Source of the DNA: Verrucomicrobiota bacterium
Lineage (GTDB): Bacteria > Verrucomicrobiota > Verrucomicrobiia > Limisphaerales > UBA1100
Direction: 5' to 3'
DNA length: 51,313 nt
Assembly (NCBI GenBank): GCA_030747505.1
Contig: JASLKQ010000011.1
Coordinates: forward strand, 1-51,313
Below the pieces are notes generated by a model. The model had not been told where the DNA came from and did no database searches. It worked only from the letters and a program-made list of their open reading frames with translations. The position numbers were made by a program, and so were the translations under genes. Shown piece after piece: positions 43,513-51,313 of this stretch. How positions within the stretch are numbered: the stretch's first letter is position 1; each line of letters begins with the position of its first letter.

Positions 43513-46500
43513 ATGAAAAATTTAGGTTGGTTCATTTCCTCTTTTCTACTCTCGGCTACTGGATTTTTAGCAGCAGAAGCTTTGCCAGATAAGGTTGATT
43601 ACAGCCGGGATATCAAACGGATTCTGTCGAATAACTGCTACGCCTGCCATGGGCCCGATGCAAAGAAAGTAAAGGGCGGGTTGCGGCTTGATTCATTTGA
43701 GAGTGCAACCAAGGAATTAAAATCCGGAGAGAGAGCGGTCGTGCCAAAGGACTTGTCCGAAAGTGCAATTGTGTATCGCATTACAACCAAAGATGCCGAC
43801 GAGCAAATGCCGCCGGCGGATTCGAACAAGAAACTTTCCGATCGAGAAATTGCTTTATTAAAGAAATGGGTGGAGCAGGGGGCCGAGTATTCAAAGCACT
43901 GGGCTTATGTAGTACCAAAGAAAAAGGCCCCGCCCAAATTGATGCAACAGGGCTTTAATAAAAATGATATCGACCCCTTCATTCTTAATAGATTGAGGGA
44001 GAAACAGCTCAAGCCTGCAAAAGAAGCTGATCGACGCACTTTAATACGTCGCCTTACATTCGATCTTACGGGTTTACCTCCGACTTGGCAGGAAGTGAAG
44101 GCCTTCGCAGAGGATAAGTCGCCAAACGCGTATGAGAAGTTGGTGGGTCGTTTGCTGGCCAAGCCGCAATACGGCGAGCGTATGGCTGTGTACTGGTTGG
44201 ACATGGTGCGTTATGCTGACACCATTGGGTATCACTCTGATAATCATGAGACGAAACCCTTGTACCGGGACTATGTCATTGAGGCTTTCAACAAGAACAA
44301 ACCCTACGATCAATTTACGCGTGAACAATTGGCTGGTGACCTGATGAAGGATCGTACAACCGATCAACTGATTGCCTCAGGCTACAATCGGTTGAACATG
44401 AATACCCGGGAAGGCGGTTCGCAGCCCAAGGAGTACACTGCGAAATATTTGGCTGATCGCGTGCGTAACACCTCCACGGTTTGGATGGCCACCACGCTGG
44501 GATGCGCCGAATGCCACGATCACAAATTTGATCCCTTTACCTCAAAGGATTTTTATAGCTTTGGGGCGTTCTTTGCCGATCTCCAGGAAACCCCGGTGGG
44601 AGGCCAAAAATTTACGCCTGTCCCAAGCATGAGCCAGCAATCCGAAGTAAAGGCCTTGAAGGACAGGCAGCAAGGCATAGAAAAAACATTGAATACACAG
44701 ACACCGGAATTGGACGCCGCCTTGGCCCAATGGGAAAAGGTTCAGGTCAGCTGGACGGTTCTGCAACCGGCCAAGGTTGAAGCAATAAACGGCACTGAGC
44801 TGAAAACTCAGAAAGATTACTCTATTCTCGCATCGGGCAAAACACCTGAAAAAGATACCTACACACTCACCCTCAAGAATGTTCCTGAGGGAGCGCGCGC
44901 GTTTCGTATTGAGGTTATGCCCGATAAAACCCTGCCCAAGAAGGGGCCGGGCCGCGCGGGCAATGGCAACTTCGTGATTACTGAGGTCATCCTGAAGGCG
45001 GACGGCAATTCCATTCCGCTACAGAATGCAACCGCCTCATTCGAACAAACGCATGCCGGTGACAAGAATCCCTACAAGAAATGGAACGCTCTTAGCGCCA
45101 TCGACGGCGACGCGAAAGGCGCCGAATTCGGATGGGCTGTTCTGCCGCAGGTGGGCAAGAATAACCGACTCCTATTCGAGGCCAAGGAAGCACTCAAGGG
45201 GCAGAAGCAAATCACCTTTGTGCTAAAGCAGGATCATGGCACTAAACACACGCTGGGGCGTTTCCAGATTTCGGCCACCACCCATGAGGGCAAGATTACG
45301 GCAAAATCTTCAGTCCCTCCAAAAAATATCGGCGACATCCTTGCCATTGCGCCCGCCAAGCGAAATGCCAACCAGAAGGACGTGCTGGCGGCTCATTACC
45401 GCTCCATTGCTCCTGAGCTGGCTCAGGCGCGAAAGGTTTTGGGCGAAGTGAAGGGACAGGTTGATCGAAAACAGAAATCATTTCCAACTACGCTGGTTTC
45501 TACGAGCATGGCCAAGCCACGTATGGTGCGCATCCTTCCCCGGGGCAACTGGCTCGATGATTCCGGCCCTGAAGTGAAACCGGCAGTGCCGGGTTACCTG
45601 AAATTGGGGAAGCCGGTGGAAGATCGTGCTGCCCGTACTGATCTCGCGGAATGGATTACTTCAAAAAACAACCCTCTCACCGCGCGCGTTATGGTGAATC
45701 GACTGTGGGCAATATTTCATGGTCGAGGCCTTGCTACGCCGCTGGATGACTTTGGGGCACAAGGCGTGCCACCTACACACCCCGCATTACTCGATTGGTT
45801 GGCTGTGGAATTCATGGAGAGCGGTTGGGATATCAAGCATATGGTCCGACTTATGGTCACCAGCGGCACCTACCGTCAGACCTCAGTTTCCGATACCAAG
45901 ACAATGAGTGTCGACCCGTACAACCAGTGGCTAACCCGTCAGGGACGATGGAGATTGGAAGCCGAGATGGTGCGCGATAACGCATTGTCTGTTAGCGGAC
46001 TGCTGGTAAAGACCATCGGCGGAGCCAGTGTAAAGCCCTACCAACCGGTTGGTTACTGGGCGCATCTGAATTTTCCAAAGCGCAGCTGGAAGGCCGACTC
46101 AGGCAACAGCCTCTATCGCCGGGGTCTATATACCTATTGGTGCCGTACATTCATGCATCCCAGCTTGGCTGCATTTGATGCTCCAAGTCGCGAGGAATGC
46201 ACTGTCGAGCGTATCCGTTCAAACACGCCTCAACAGGCGCTCGTTCTCCTGAATGATCCAACCTTTGTCGAGGCGGCGCGCATCTTCGCCGAACGTATTA
46301 TTCGTGAGGGAGGTAAGGACGCTCAGACACGACTCACCTTTGCCTACCAACAGGCGTTAAATCGCAACCCAACCTCGAAGGAACTGTCTTTGCTCTCCTC
46401 ACTATTAACCAAGCATCGTGGACAATACAAAGCAGATCAGACTGCGGCAGAAACGCTACTCAAAGTCGGGGCTAAACCTGCTGATATCAAGATTGAAAAA

Positions 46501-46572
46501 GACGAGCTTGCGGCATGGACGTCCATCGCCCGGGTTGTATTGAACCTCCACGAAACCATTACGCGAAACTAA
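43513..46572 (+). CDS. PSCyt1-DUF1549-discoidin-like-DUF1553 secreted protein
   Basis: The longest gene here, 1019 residues. A signal peptide (about 1-21) precedes a PSCyt1 haem motif (Cys42, Cys45, His46: CYACHG) and QMPPADSNKKLSDREIALLKKW. DUF1549 shows TLIRRLTFDLTGLPPTWQEV and a second CXXCH (GCAECHDHKFDPF). A discoidin-like beta-sandwich sits at about 450-620 (ARAFRIEVMPDKTLPKKGPGR; LGRFQISATTHEG). DUF1553 follows with ILPRGNWLDDSGPEVKPAVP and SNTPQQALVLLNDPTFVEA. The DUF1501 gene begins 1 bp after its stop. The gene at 48092 is a shorter close relative, indicating tandem duplication. Reaction unknown. Confidence 0.9.
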   Translation: MKNLGWFISSFLLSATGFLAAEALPDKVDYSRDIKRILSNNCYACHGPDAKKVKGGLRLDSFESATKELKSGERAVVPKDLSESAIVYRITTKDADEQMPPADSNKKLSDREIALLKKWVEQGAEYSKHWAYVVPKKKAPPKLMQQGFNKNDIDPFILNRLREKQLKPAKEADRRTLIRRLTFDLTGLPPTWQEVKAFAEDKSPNAYEKLVGRLLAKPQYGERMAVYWLDMVRYADTIGYHSDNHETKPLYRDYVIEAFNKNKPYDQFTREQLAGDLMKDRTTDQLIASGYNRLNMNTREGGSQPKEYTAKYLADRVRNTSTVWMATTLGCAECHDHKFDPFTSKDFYSFGAFFADLQETPVGGQKFTPVPSMSQQSEVKALKDRQQGIEKTLNTQTPELDAALAQWEKVQVSWTVLQPAKVEAINGTELKTQKDYSILASGKTPEKDTYTLTLKNVPEGARAFRIEVMPDKTLPKKGPGRAGNGNFVITEVILKADGNSIPLQNATASFEQTHAGDKNPYKKWNALSAIDGDAKGAEFGWAVLPQVGKNNRLLFEAKEALKGQKQITFVLKQDHGTKHTLGRFQISATTHEGKITAKSSVPPKNIGDILAIAPAKRNANQKDVLAAHYRSIAPELAQARKVLGEVKGQVDRKQKSFPTTLVSTSMAKPRMVRILPRGNWLDDSGPEVKPAVPGYLKLGKPVEDRAARTDLAEWITSKNNPLTARVMVNRLWAIFHGRGLATPLDDFGAQGVPPTHPALLDWLAVEFMESGWDIKHMVRLMVTSGTYRQTSVSDTKTMSVDPYNQWLTRQGRWRLEAEMVRDNALSVSGLLVKTIGGASVKPYQPVGYWAHLNFPKRSWKADSGNSLYRRGLYTYWCRTFMHPSLAAFDAPSREECTVERIRSNTPQQALVLLNDPTFVEAARIFAERIIREGGKDAQTRLTFAYQQALNRNPTSKELSLLSSLLTKHRGQYKADQTAAETLLKVGAKPADIKIEKDELAAWTSIARVVLNLHETITRN

Positions 46573-46573
46573 T

Positions 46574-48004
46574 ATGAATAATATCAACCTTTTCCCTACT
46601 GATATCAGTCGCCGTGCTTTTCTTGGGCAAGCGGGCTTGGGCACCATAGGGCTTGCTTCACTTATGAACCCAGGAGCCTTGCTGGCTGACCGACCAAAAG
46701 TTGATAAATGGCCCGGCGTGCTCACGCAGTTGCACCACAAACCCAAGATCAAGCGGGTGATTCATCTGTGTATGGCAGGCGGTGCTAGCCATCTGGAAAC
46801 GCTCGACTTCAAACCCAAGCTACGTGAGATGCACGGCAAGCCGATGCCTAAAAGTATTACAGAAGGGCAACCCATCGCACAATTGCAGGGCAAACGTAAT
46901 GATTTGAAGTGTCTGGGGCCACAGCATGATTTTGAAAAATTCGGAAAATCCGGCCAGCACATATGCAAGCTTTTCCCTCATATAGGTAGTGTAGCTGATG
47001 ACATTGCAATTATCAGGTCAATGACCACTGATGCGATCAATCATGACCCTGCCCATACGTTAATGAATACTGGGACCACCATCAGTGGAAGGCCTAGCAT
47101 GGGGTCCTGGATGCTTTATGGTCTGGGTGCGGAGACAGAGAATTTACCCGGCTACTGTGTTTTGATTTCCCGAGGTGGAGGTCAGGATCAGCCTGTTGCG
47201 GCCCGCCAGTGGCATGCAGGGTTTTTGCCCAGTCGTTTTCAGGGAGTTCAATTGCGTTCCAAGGGCGACCCCGTGCTTTATGTGAAACGCCCTGATGGTG
47301 TCGATGTTGATCGTCAGCGTGATGTCGTCGACGCGGTGCAACAACTAAACCAGTTGCAGAATACAGATTTGCAGGACCCGGAAATCACCACTCGCATTTC
47401 GCAGTATGAAATGGCCTTTCGTATGCAGATGAGTGTTCCGGAATTGGTGGACCTTTCTAAGGAGCCCAAGGAGGTGCTGGATCTTTATGGAGCCAAGCCC
47501 GGCGACGGCTCTTTTGCCAGCAATTGTCTTCTGGCGCGGCGCCTGGCTGAGCGTGGCGTGAGGTTTATTCAGCTTTATCACCGTGGGTGGGACCATCATG
47601 GCAATGTGAAAGGAGCCATGCAGACAACTTCTAAATTGGTTGACCAGGGTTGTGGGGCACTCATTAAGGACCTTAAACGTTCTGGCCTATGGGAGGATAC
47701 ACTCATTCTTTGGGGAGGTGAGTTTGGGCGAACCCCCATGGCACAGGGAAGCGGGCGGGACCATCACATCAAGGGTTTCAGTGTTTGGTTTGCCGGTGGC
47801 GGTATCAAGGGTGGAACCAGTTACGGGGCCACCGATGAATTTGGCTATAATGCCGTGAAAGACATTGTACATGTGAATGACCTGCACGCGACCATCCTGC
47901 ATTTGATGGGGGTTGACCACACCCGGCTCACCTATCGTTTTCAGGGTCGGGATTTTAGGCTTACTGATGTACACGGCAAGGTGTTGAAGGGTATCCTAGC
48001 ATAA
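46574..48004 (+). CDS. DUF1501 family Tat-exported protein
   Basis: A 476-residue DUF1501 protein. The Tat motif is ISRRAFLGQAG (Arg13-Arg14). Blocks CMAGGASHLETLDFKPKLRE, GEFGRTPMAQGSGRDHH and MGVDHTRLTYRFQGRDFRLTDVHG are clear. It starts 1 bp after the DUF1549/DUF1553 stop. It is most similar in this window to the partial gene at 50365: both share GQPIAQLQG and INHDPAHT followed by a NTGT-type phrase. This supports duplication of the whole two-gene unit. Function unknown. Confidence 0.94.
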   Translation: MNNINLFPTDISRRAFLGQAGLGTIGLASLMNPGALLADRPKVDKWPGVLTQLHHKPKIKRVIHLCMAGGASHLETLDFKPKLREMHGKPMPKSITEGQPIAQLQGKRNDLKCLGPQHDFEKFGKSGQHICKLFPHIGSVADDIAIIRSMTTDAINHDPAHTLMNTGTTISGRPSMGSWMLYGLGAETENLPGYCVLISRGGGQDQPVAARQWHAGFLPSRFQGVQLRSKGDPVLYVKRPDGVDVDRQRDVVDAVQQLNQLQNTDLQDPEITTRISQYEMAFRMQMSVPELVDLSKEPKEVLDLYGAKPGDGSFASNCLLARRLAERGVRFIQLYHRGWDHHGNVKGAMQTTSKLVDQGCGALIKDLKRSGLWEDTLILWGGEFGRTPMAQGSGRDHHIKGFSVWFAGGGIKGGTSYGATDEFGYNAVKDIVHVNDLHATILHLMGVDHTRLTYRFQGRDFRLTDVHGKVLKGILA

Positions 48005-48091
48005 TGGATGCGCGATAATGTTTGTACCAGACTTTTAGGTTGGGCGAATGGGTATCTTAAATCTCCAGCCTTGGGTTAAAGGAATATTAGT

Positions 48092-50356
48092 ATGAACGGG
48101 AAATACCAATTGCTGTTCTCATTTCTGCTTCCCGTTACGGTGGTGTTGGCTGAGGAAACTCCTCTTGTTCCATTGGATTTCAACCGTGAGATACGCCCCA
48201 TTCTTTCAGATAAGTGCTTTGCTTGCCATGGTCCCGATAAGAAGCATCGCAAAGGCAAGTTGCGTCTGGATTTGGAGGAGTCGGCTAAGGATCCAAAGAA
48301 GAGTGCTGTTGTTCCCGGTCAACCTAAGGAAAGCGAACTGTTTTACCGGATCACCACCGACGATGAAGAGGAACTGATGCCACCTGCCGACTCAGGAAAA
48401 TCACTGACGGCAAAAGAAAAGGAGCTGCTGAGGCGATGGATCGCCGAGGGAGCCCCCTGGTCTGAGCACTGGGCTTATGTGCCGCCACAGAAGCATAAAT
48501 TGCCCACCGTAAAAAAGACCAAATGGCCGACCAACTGGATTGATCGCTTTAGCTTGAGTCACATGGAGAAAAGCAGCCAAAAACCTGCTCCGGATGCTGA
48601 CCCCGTTACACTTGTTCGGCGTTTACATTTTGATCTCACCGGGCTGCCGCCTGAGCCCGGGGTTGTTGATGCCTTTGGGGTAAATCCGACCCTCAAAGCC
48701 TACGAGGCTCTGGTGGATCGTCTTCTTGCCTCCAAGCACTACGGAGAGCGAATGGCGTTATACTGGCTCGACTTGGTGCGCTTTGCAGACACAGTTGGTT
48801 ATCATGGGGATCAGGATCATAGCATATCGCCCTACCGGGACTGGGTTATTGATGCCTTCAATGACGATCTACCCTTCGATCAATTCACCCGTGAGCAGTT
48901 GGCCGGGGATTTACTCCCCAAGGCCACCCCCTCCCAGATTATTGCCACTGGTTACAATCGTCTGCTTCAGACCTCCCACGAGGGGGGGGTTCAACCTAGG
49001 GAATACATTGCCATGTACGCCGCGGACCGGGTACGAAACCTGTCAGAAGTGTGGATGGGGGCTACCATGGGGTGTGCTCAATGCCATGATCACAAATTTG
49101 ATCCATTCGAAATAAAGGATTTCTATTCAATGGCCGCCTTCTTTGCCGATATCGACGACACTGCGCATTTCAAGAATGGAAGTAACAGTTTGCCCACCCG
49201 TCGTGAACCTGAAATCAGCGTGTTGGATCGGGAACAACGGGAGCAGCTTGCCAAACTGGATAAGACGATCGCAATCAAGGAGGCCCTTCAGAAAAAGACA
49301 CCGGATCCAACTCTCGTCGCTGTAATCAAAACCCTCCGGACCGAGCGCGCCGCCCTCCAGAAGACCGCGCGCAAGACCATGATTACCCGGGCCACCAAGC
49401 CACGGATTACCCGTATTCTGCCAAGAGGAAACTGGCTGGATGAAACCGGCCCCATCGTCGAGCCCGCAGTTCCTGAATTTCACGGCCAAATCAAATCTGG
49501 CAAGCGGCTCACCCGCCTGAATTTGGCCAATTGGCTTACTGATACCAAGCAGGGAATCGGCTCGCTCAATGCCCGGGTGCTGGCCAACCGAATATGGTAT
49601 TTACTTTTCGGTCAGGGGTTGGCTCCTGACCTTACTGACTTTGGCGGACAGGGGACGCCGCCGGATTATCCCAAGCTTTTGGATAATCTATCGATGAGCC
49701 TCATAGAAAAGAACTGGAAACTGAAGCCGCTGGTCAGGGAAATTGTTCTTAGCCGCACCTACCGTCAGGTTTCCCTGCCAAAGGATGGCTTCATTAGTTT
49801 TCAGAGGGCTCATCGCCTGCCGGCTGAATCGGTTCGTGACAATGCGTTGGCCATCAGCGGCCTGCTCGTTCGAAAGATTGGTGGCCCCAGCGTCAAGCCC
49901 TACCAGCCCGCTGGTTACTACCGCCACCTCAATTTTCCCACCCGAAAGTACGCCCACCACACTGATGAACAGCAATGGCGCCGGGGTCTCTATGTTCACT
50001 GGCAGCGTCAATTTCTTCATCCCATGCTGAAGGCATTTGATGCCCCGCGTCGCGAGGAATGTACGGCTCAGCGTTCCCGCTCCAATACGCCCTTGGCAGC
50101 GCTGGTTCTCCTTAATGATCCAACATTCGTCGAGGCGGCAAAATTCTTTGCCCAGCGAATCCTGAAAGAAGGCGGCTCCACAACCGACTCGCGACTCGAC
50201 TTTGCCTTTCGCCAGGCGGTTTCCCGCAAGCCCGACGACTTTGAGCGGAAAACACTCAAGCAACTATTTAACACACCAGAACCCAGGGACGAGAAGGAGT
50301 GGACAACTGTTGCCCGTGCCATCTTGAACCTCGCCGAAACCAACCTTCGCCACTAG
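48092..50356 (+). CDS. PSCyt1-DUF1549-DUF1553 secreted protein, short form
   Basis: A 754-residue relative of the protein at 43513. The signal peptide (about 1-20) is followed by the haem motif Cys42, Cys45, His46 (CFACHG), the phrase LMPPADSGKSLTAKEKELLRRW, DUF1549 (LVRRLHFDLTGLPPEPGVV; GCAQCHDHKFDPF) and DUF1553 (ILPRGNWLDETGPIVEPAVP; RSNTPLAALVLLND). It lacks the discoidin-like insert of about 200 residues that the 43513 protein carries between DUF1549 and DUF1553; a short charged helix (LDREQREQLAKLDKTIAIKE) takes its place. The DUF1501 partner starts 8 bp downstream. Reaction unknown. Confidence 0.9.
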   Translation: MNGKYQLLFSFLLPVTVVLAEETPLVPLDFNREIRPILSDKCFACHGPDKKHRKGKLRLDLEESAKDPKKSAVVPGQPKESELFYRITTDDEEELMPPADSGKSLTAKEKELLRRWIAEGAPWSEHWAYVPPQKHKLPTVKKTKWPTNWIDRFSLSHMEKSSQKPAPDADPVTLVRRLHFDLTGLPPEPGVVDAFGVNPTLKAYEALVDRLLASKHYGERMALYWLDLVRFADTVGYHGDQDHSISPYRDWVIDAFNDDLPFDQFTREQLAGDLLPKATPSQIIATGYNRLLQTSHEGGVQPREYIAMYAADRVRNLSEVWMGATMGCAQCHDHKFDPFEIKDFYSMAAFFADIDDTAHFKNGSNSLPTRREPEISVLDREQREQLAKLDKTIAIKEALQKKTPDPTLVAVIKTLRTERAALQKTARKTMITRATKPRITRILPRGNWLDETGPIVEPAVPEFHGQIKSGKRLTRLNLANWLTDTKQGIGSLNARVLANRIWYLLFGQGLAPDLTDFGGQGTPPDYPKLLDNLSMSLIEKNWKLKPLVREIVLSRTYRQVSLPKDGFISFQRAHRLPAESVRDNALAISGLLVRKIGGPSVKPYQPAGYYRHLNFPTRKYAHHTDEQQWRRGLYVHWQRQFLHPMLKAFDAPRREECTAQRSRSNTPLAALVLLNDPTFVEAAKFFAQRILKEGGSTTDSRLDFAFRQAVSRKPDDFERKTLKQLFNTPEPRDEKEWTTVARAILNLAETNLRH

Positions 50357-50364
50357 CCAAGAAC

Positions 50365-51313
50365 ATGACACCCTTGCACATCAATCGCCGCACCTTTCTT
50401 GCCGGCACGGGCTTGAGCCTAGGCAGTGCCGCTTTAAACAATCTCTTGCTGGCTGAAAATGTTGCATCAGGCAAACGCCCGGCATATCTGTTGCCCAAGG
50501 CAAAGGCCAAACGGGTCATCTTCCTGTGCATGGCCGGGGGGCCTTCCCACCTGGAGACTTTCGACTACAAGCCAAAACTGGATGAAATGAACGGCAAACC
50601 CATGCCCGCATCCTTCACCAAGGGCCAGCCGATTGCCCAATTGCAGGGACAAAAGCTGAAGGTGCAGGGGCACATGACCAAATTCAGGAAGCACGGGCAG
50701 GGTGGCCAGTACGTCAGCGACTTTATGCCCTGGACCGCCAAGATGGCCGATGACATCGCCATCATCCGCTCACTGGTAACCGAGCAAATCAATCATGATC
50801 CGGCCCATACCTTTATCAATACCGGTACAGCCATTAATGGCAGACCCTCCATGGGAGCCTGGGTGAACTACGGTCTGGGAAGTGAATCGAAAGATTTACC
50901 GGGCTTCGTTGTCATGACCAGCATCGGTGGGCGCAATCCACAACCCATCGCCTCGCGACAGTGGGGTGCAGGTTTTCTTCCCAGTCGTTTTCAGGGTGTG
51001 GAGTTCAATTCTGCGGGTGACCCGGTCCATTACGTTGGCAACCCGAGGGGAACCACATCTCAAACCCAGGGTAAACTGGTCAACGCCATCACGGCCCTTG
51101 ACCGCCATCGCAACCGGATTATTCATGACCCGGAGACTACCACCCGTATTGCGGCCTACGAAATGGCCTTTCGCATGCAGAGTTCGGTACCCGAGCTAAT
51201 GGATGTCTCGAGGGAGCCTCAGCATATCCTCGACATGTACGGAGCCAAGCCCGGTGATGGGTCCTACGCCTCCAATTGCCTGCTCGCCCGCCGGTTGGCC
51301 GAGCGCGGCGTGC
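50365..51313 (+). CDS. DUF1501 family Tat-exported protein (3' end outside window)
   Basis: The frame opens at an ATG 8 bp after the preceding stop and stays open to the window end, giving the first 316 residues. The Tat motif is INRRTFLAGTG (Arg8-Arg9). Blocks FLCMAGGPSHLETFDYKPKL, GQPIAQLQG and TTTRIAAYEMAFRMQSSVPE match the DUF1501 protein at 46574. The C-terminal GEFGRTP and RLTDVHG motifs would lie beyond the window. It pairs with the DUF1549/DUF1553 gene at 48092. Confidence 0.93.
   Translation, partial: MTPLHINRRTFLAGTGLSLGSAALNNLLLAENVASGKRPAYLLPKAKAKRVIFLCMAGGPSHLETFDYKPKLDEMNGKPMPASFTKGQPIAQLQGQKLKVQGHMTKFRKHGQGGQYVSDFMPWTAKMADDIAIIRSLVTEQINHDPAHTFINTGTAINGRPSMGAWVNYGLGSESKDLPGFVVMTSIGGRNPQPIASRQWGAGFLPSRFQGVEFNSAGDPVHYVGNPRGTTSQTQGKLVNAITALDRHRNRIIHDPETTTRIAAYEMAFRMQSSVPELMDVSREPQHILDMYGAKPGDGSYASNCLLARRLAERGV

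Noticed and set aside
1-51313. CRISPR arrays, tRNA or rRNA genes, prophage genes
   Set aside because: No regularly spaced short repeats, cloverleaf-like segments, rRNA signatures or phage genes were seen on either strand.

Overview
The window looks like a chromosomal segment of a PVC-superphylum bacterium, most likely a marine or aquatic Verrucomicrobiota and less likely a planctomycete. The reasons are seven DUF1501 genes, five DUF1549/DUF1553 ('planctomycete cytochrome') genes, a formylglycine-type sulfatase and sialate-O-acetylesterase-like (SASA) enzymes. Nearly every product carries a Sec, Tat or lipoprotein export signal. No rRNA, tRNA, CRISPR array, transposase or phage gene was seen. 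Genes are dense and no gene-free stretch exceeds 300 bases.

Layout. 1-10.4 kb (+): a DUF1501 gene cut by the window edge, a SASA esterase, an aldehyde dehydrogenase, a PQQ-type propeller protein with a four-fold helical repeat, and a DUF1549/DUF1553 + DUF1501 pair. 10.5-14.0 kb (+): an ankyrin lipoprotein followed by an acyltransferase-3 membrane protein whose helices are split by a periplasmic ankyrin + PA14 insert. 14.1-20.9 kb: DPP-IV-like peptidase, a small secreted unknown, a sulfatase, and a minus-strand pair of SASA esterase and D-2-hydroxyacid dehydrogenase. 21.0-26.8 kb: DgcN-like (DUF1611) and DgcA-like (dipeptide epimerase/N-acyl-glutamate racemase) genes, a D-aminoacylase fused to a serine beta-lactamase-like domain, and a second LACTB-like serine hydrolase. 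This reads as a D-glutamate/D-amino-acid (peptidoglycan) salvage locus.

26.8-32.9 kb (-): DUF1501, DUF1549-LamG-DUF1553, DUF1501, ending in a chimeric pseudogene. The chimera contains a 408-bp block that appears identical to part of the 19.7-20.9 kb SASA gene and is fused to a DUF1501 C-terminal remnant. 33.0-34.9 kb: a redoxin (-) diverging from a secreted HELAH metallopeptidase (+) with a C-terminal pVHL-like beta domain. 35.1-39.3 kb (+): DUF1549/DUF1553 + DUF1501. 39.3-40.6 kb (-): a metallophosphoesterase gene lying inside the broken halves of an alpha/beta-hydrolase gene. 40.7-43.4 kb (+): SDR oxidoreductase, PfkB sugar kinase and a secreted propeller-like protein. 43.5-51.3 kb (+): two successive DUF1549/DUF1553 + DUF1501 pairs that look like an old tandem duplication; the last gene runs off the window.

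Taken together the genes suggest a particle- or polymer-degrading lifestyle: desulfation and deacetylation of glycans, periplasmic peptide breakdown, D-amino-acid recovery and sugar oxidation/phosphorylation. The DUF1501/DUF1549 pairs are repeated secreted modules of unknown biochemistry. The most unusual items are the acyltransferase/ankyrin/PA14 architecture with its ankyrin lipoprotein partner, the VHL-domain protease, and the dgcNA + D-aminoacylase/beta-lactamase locus.
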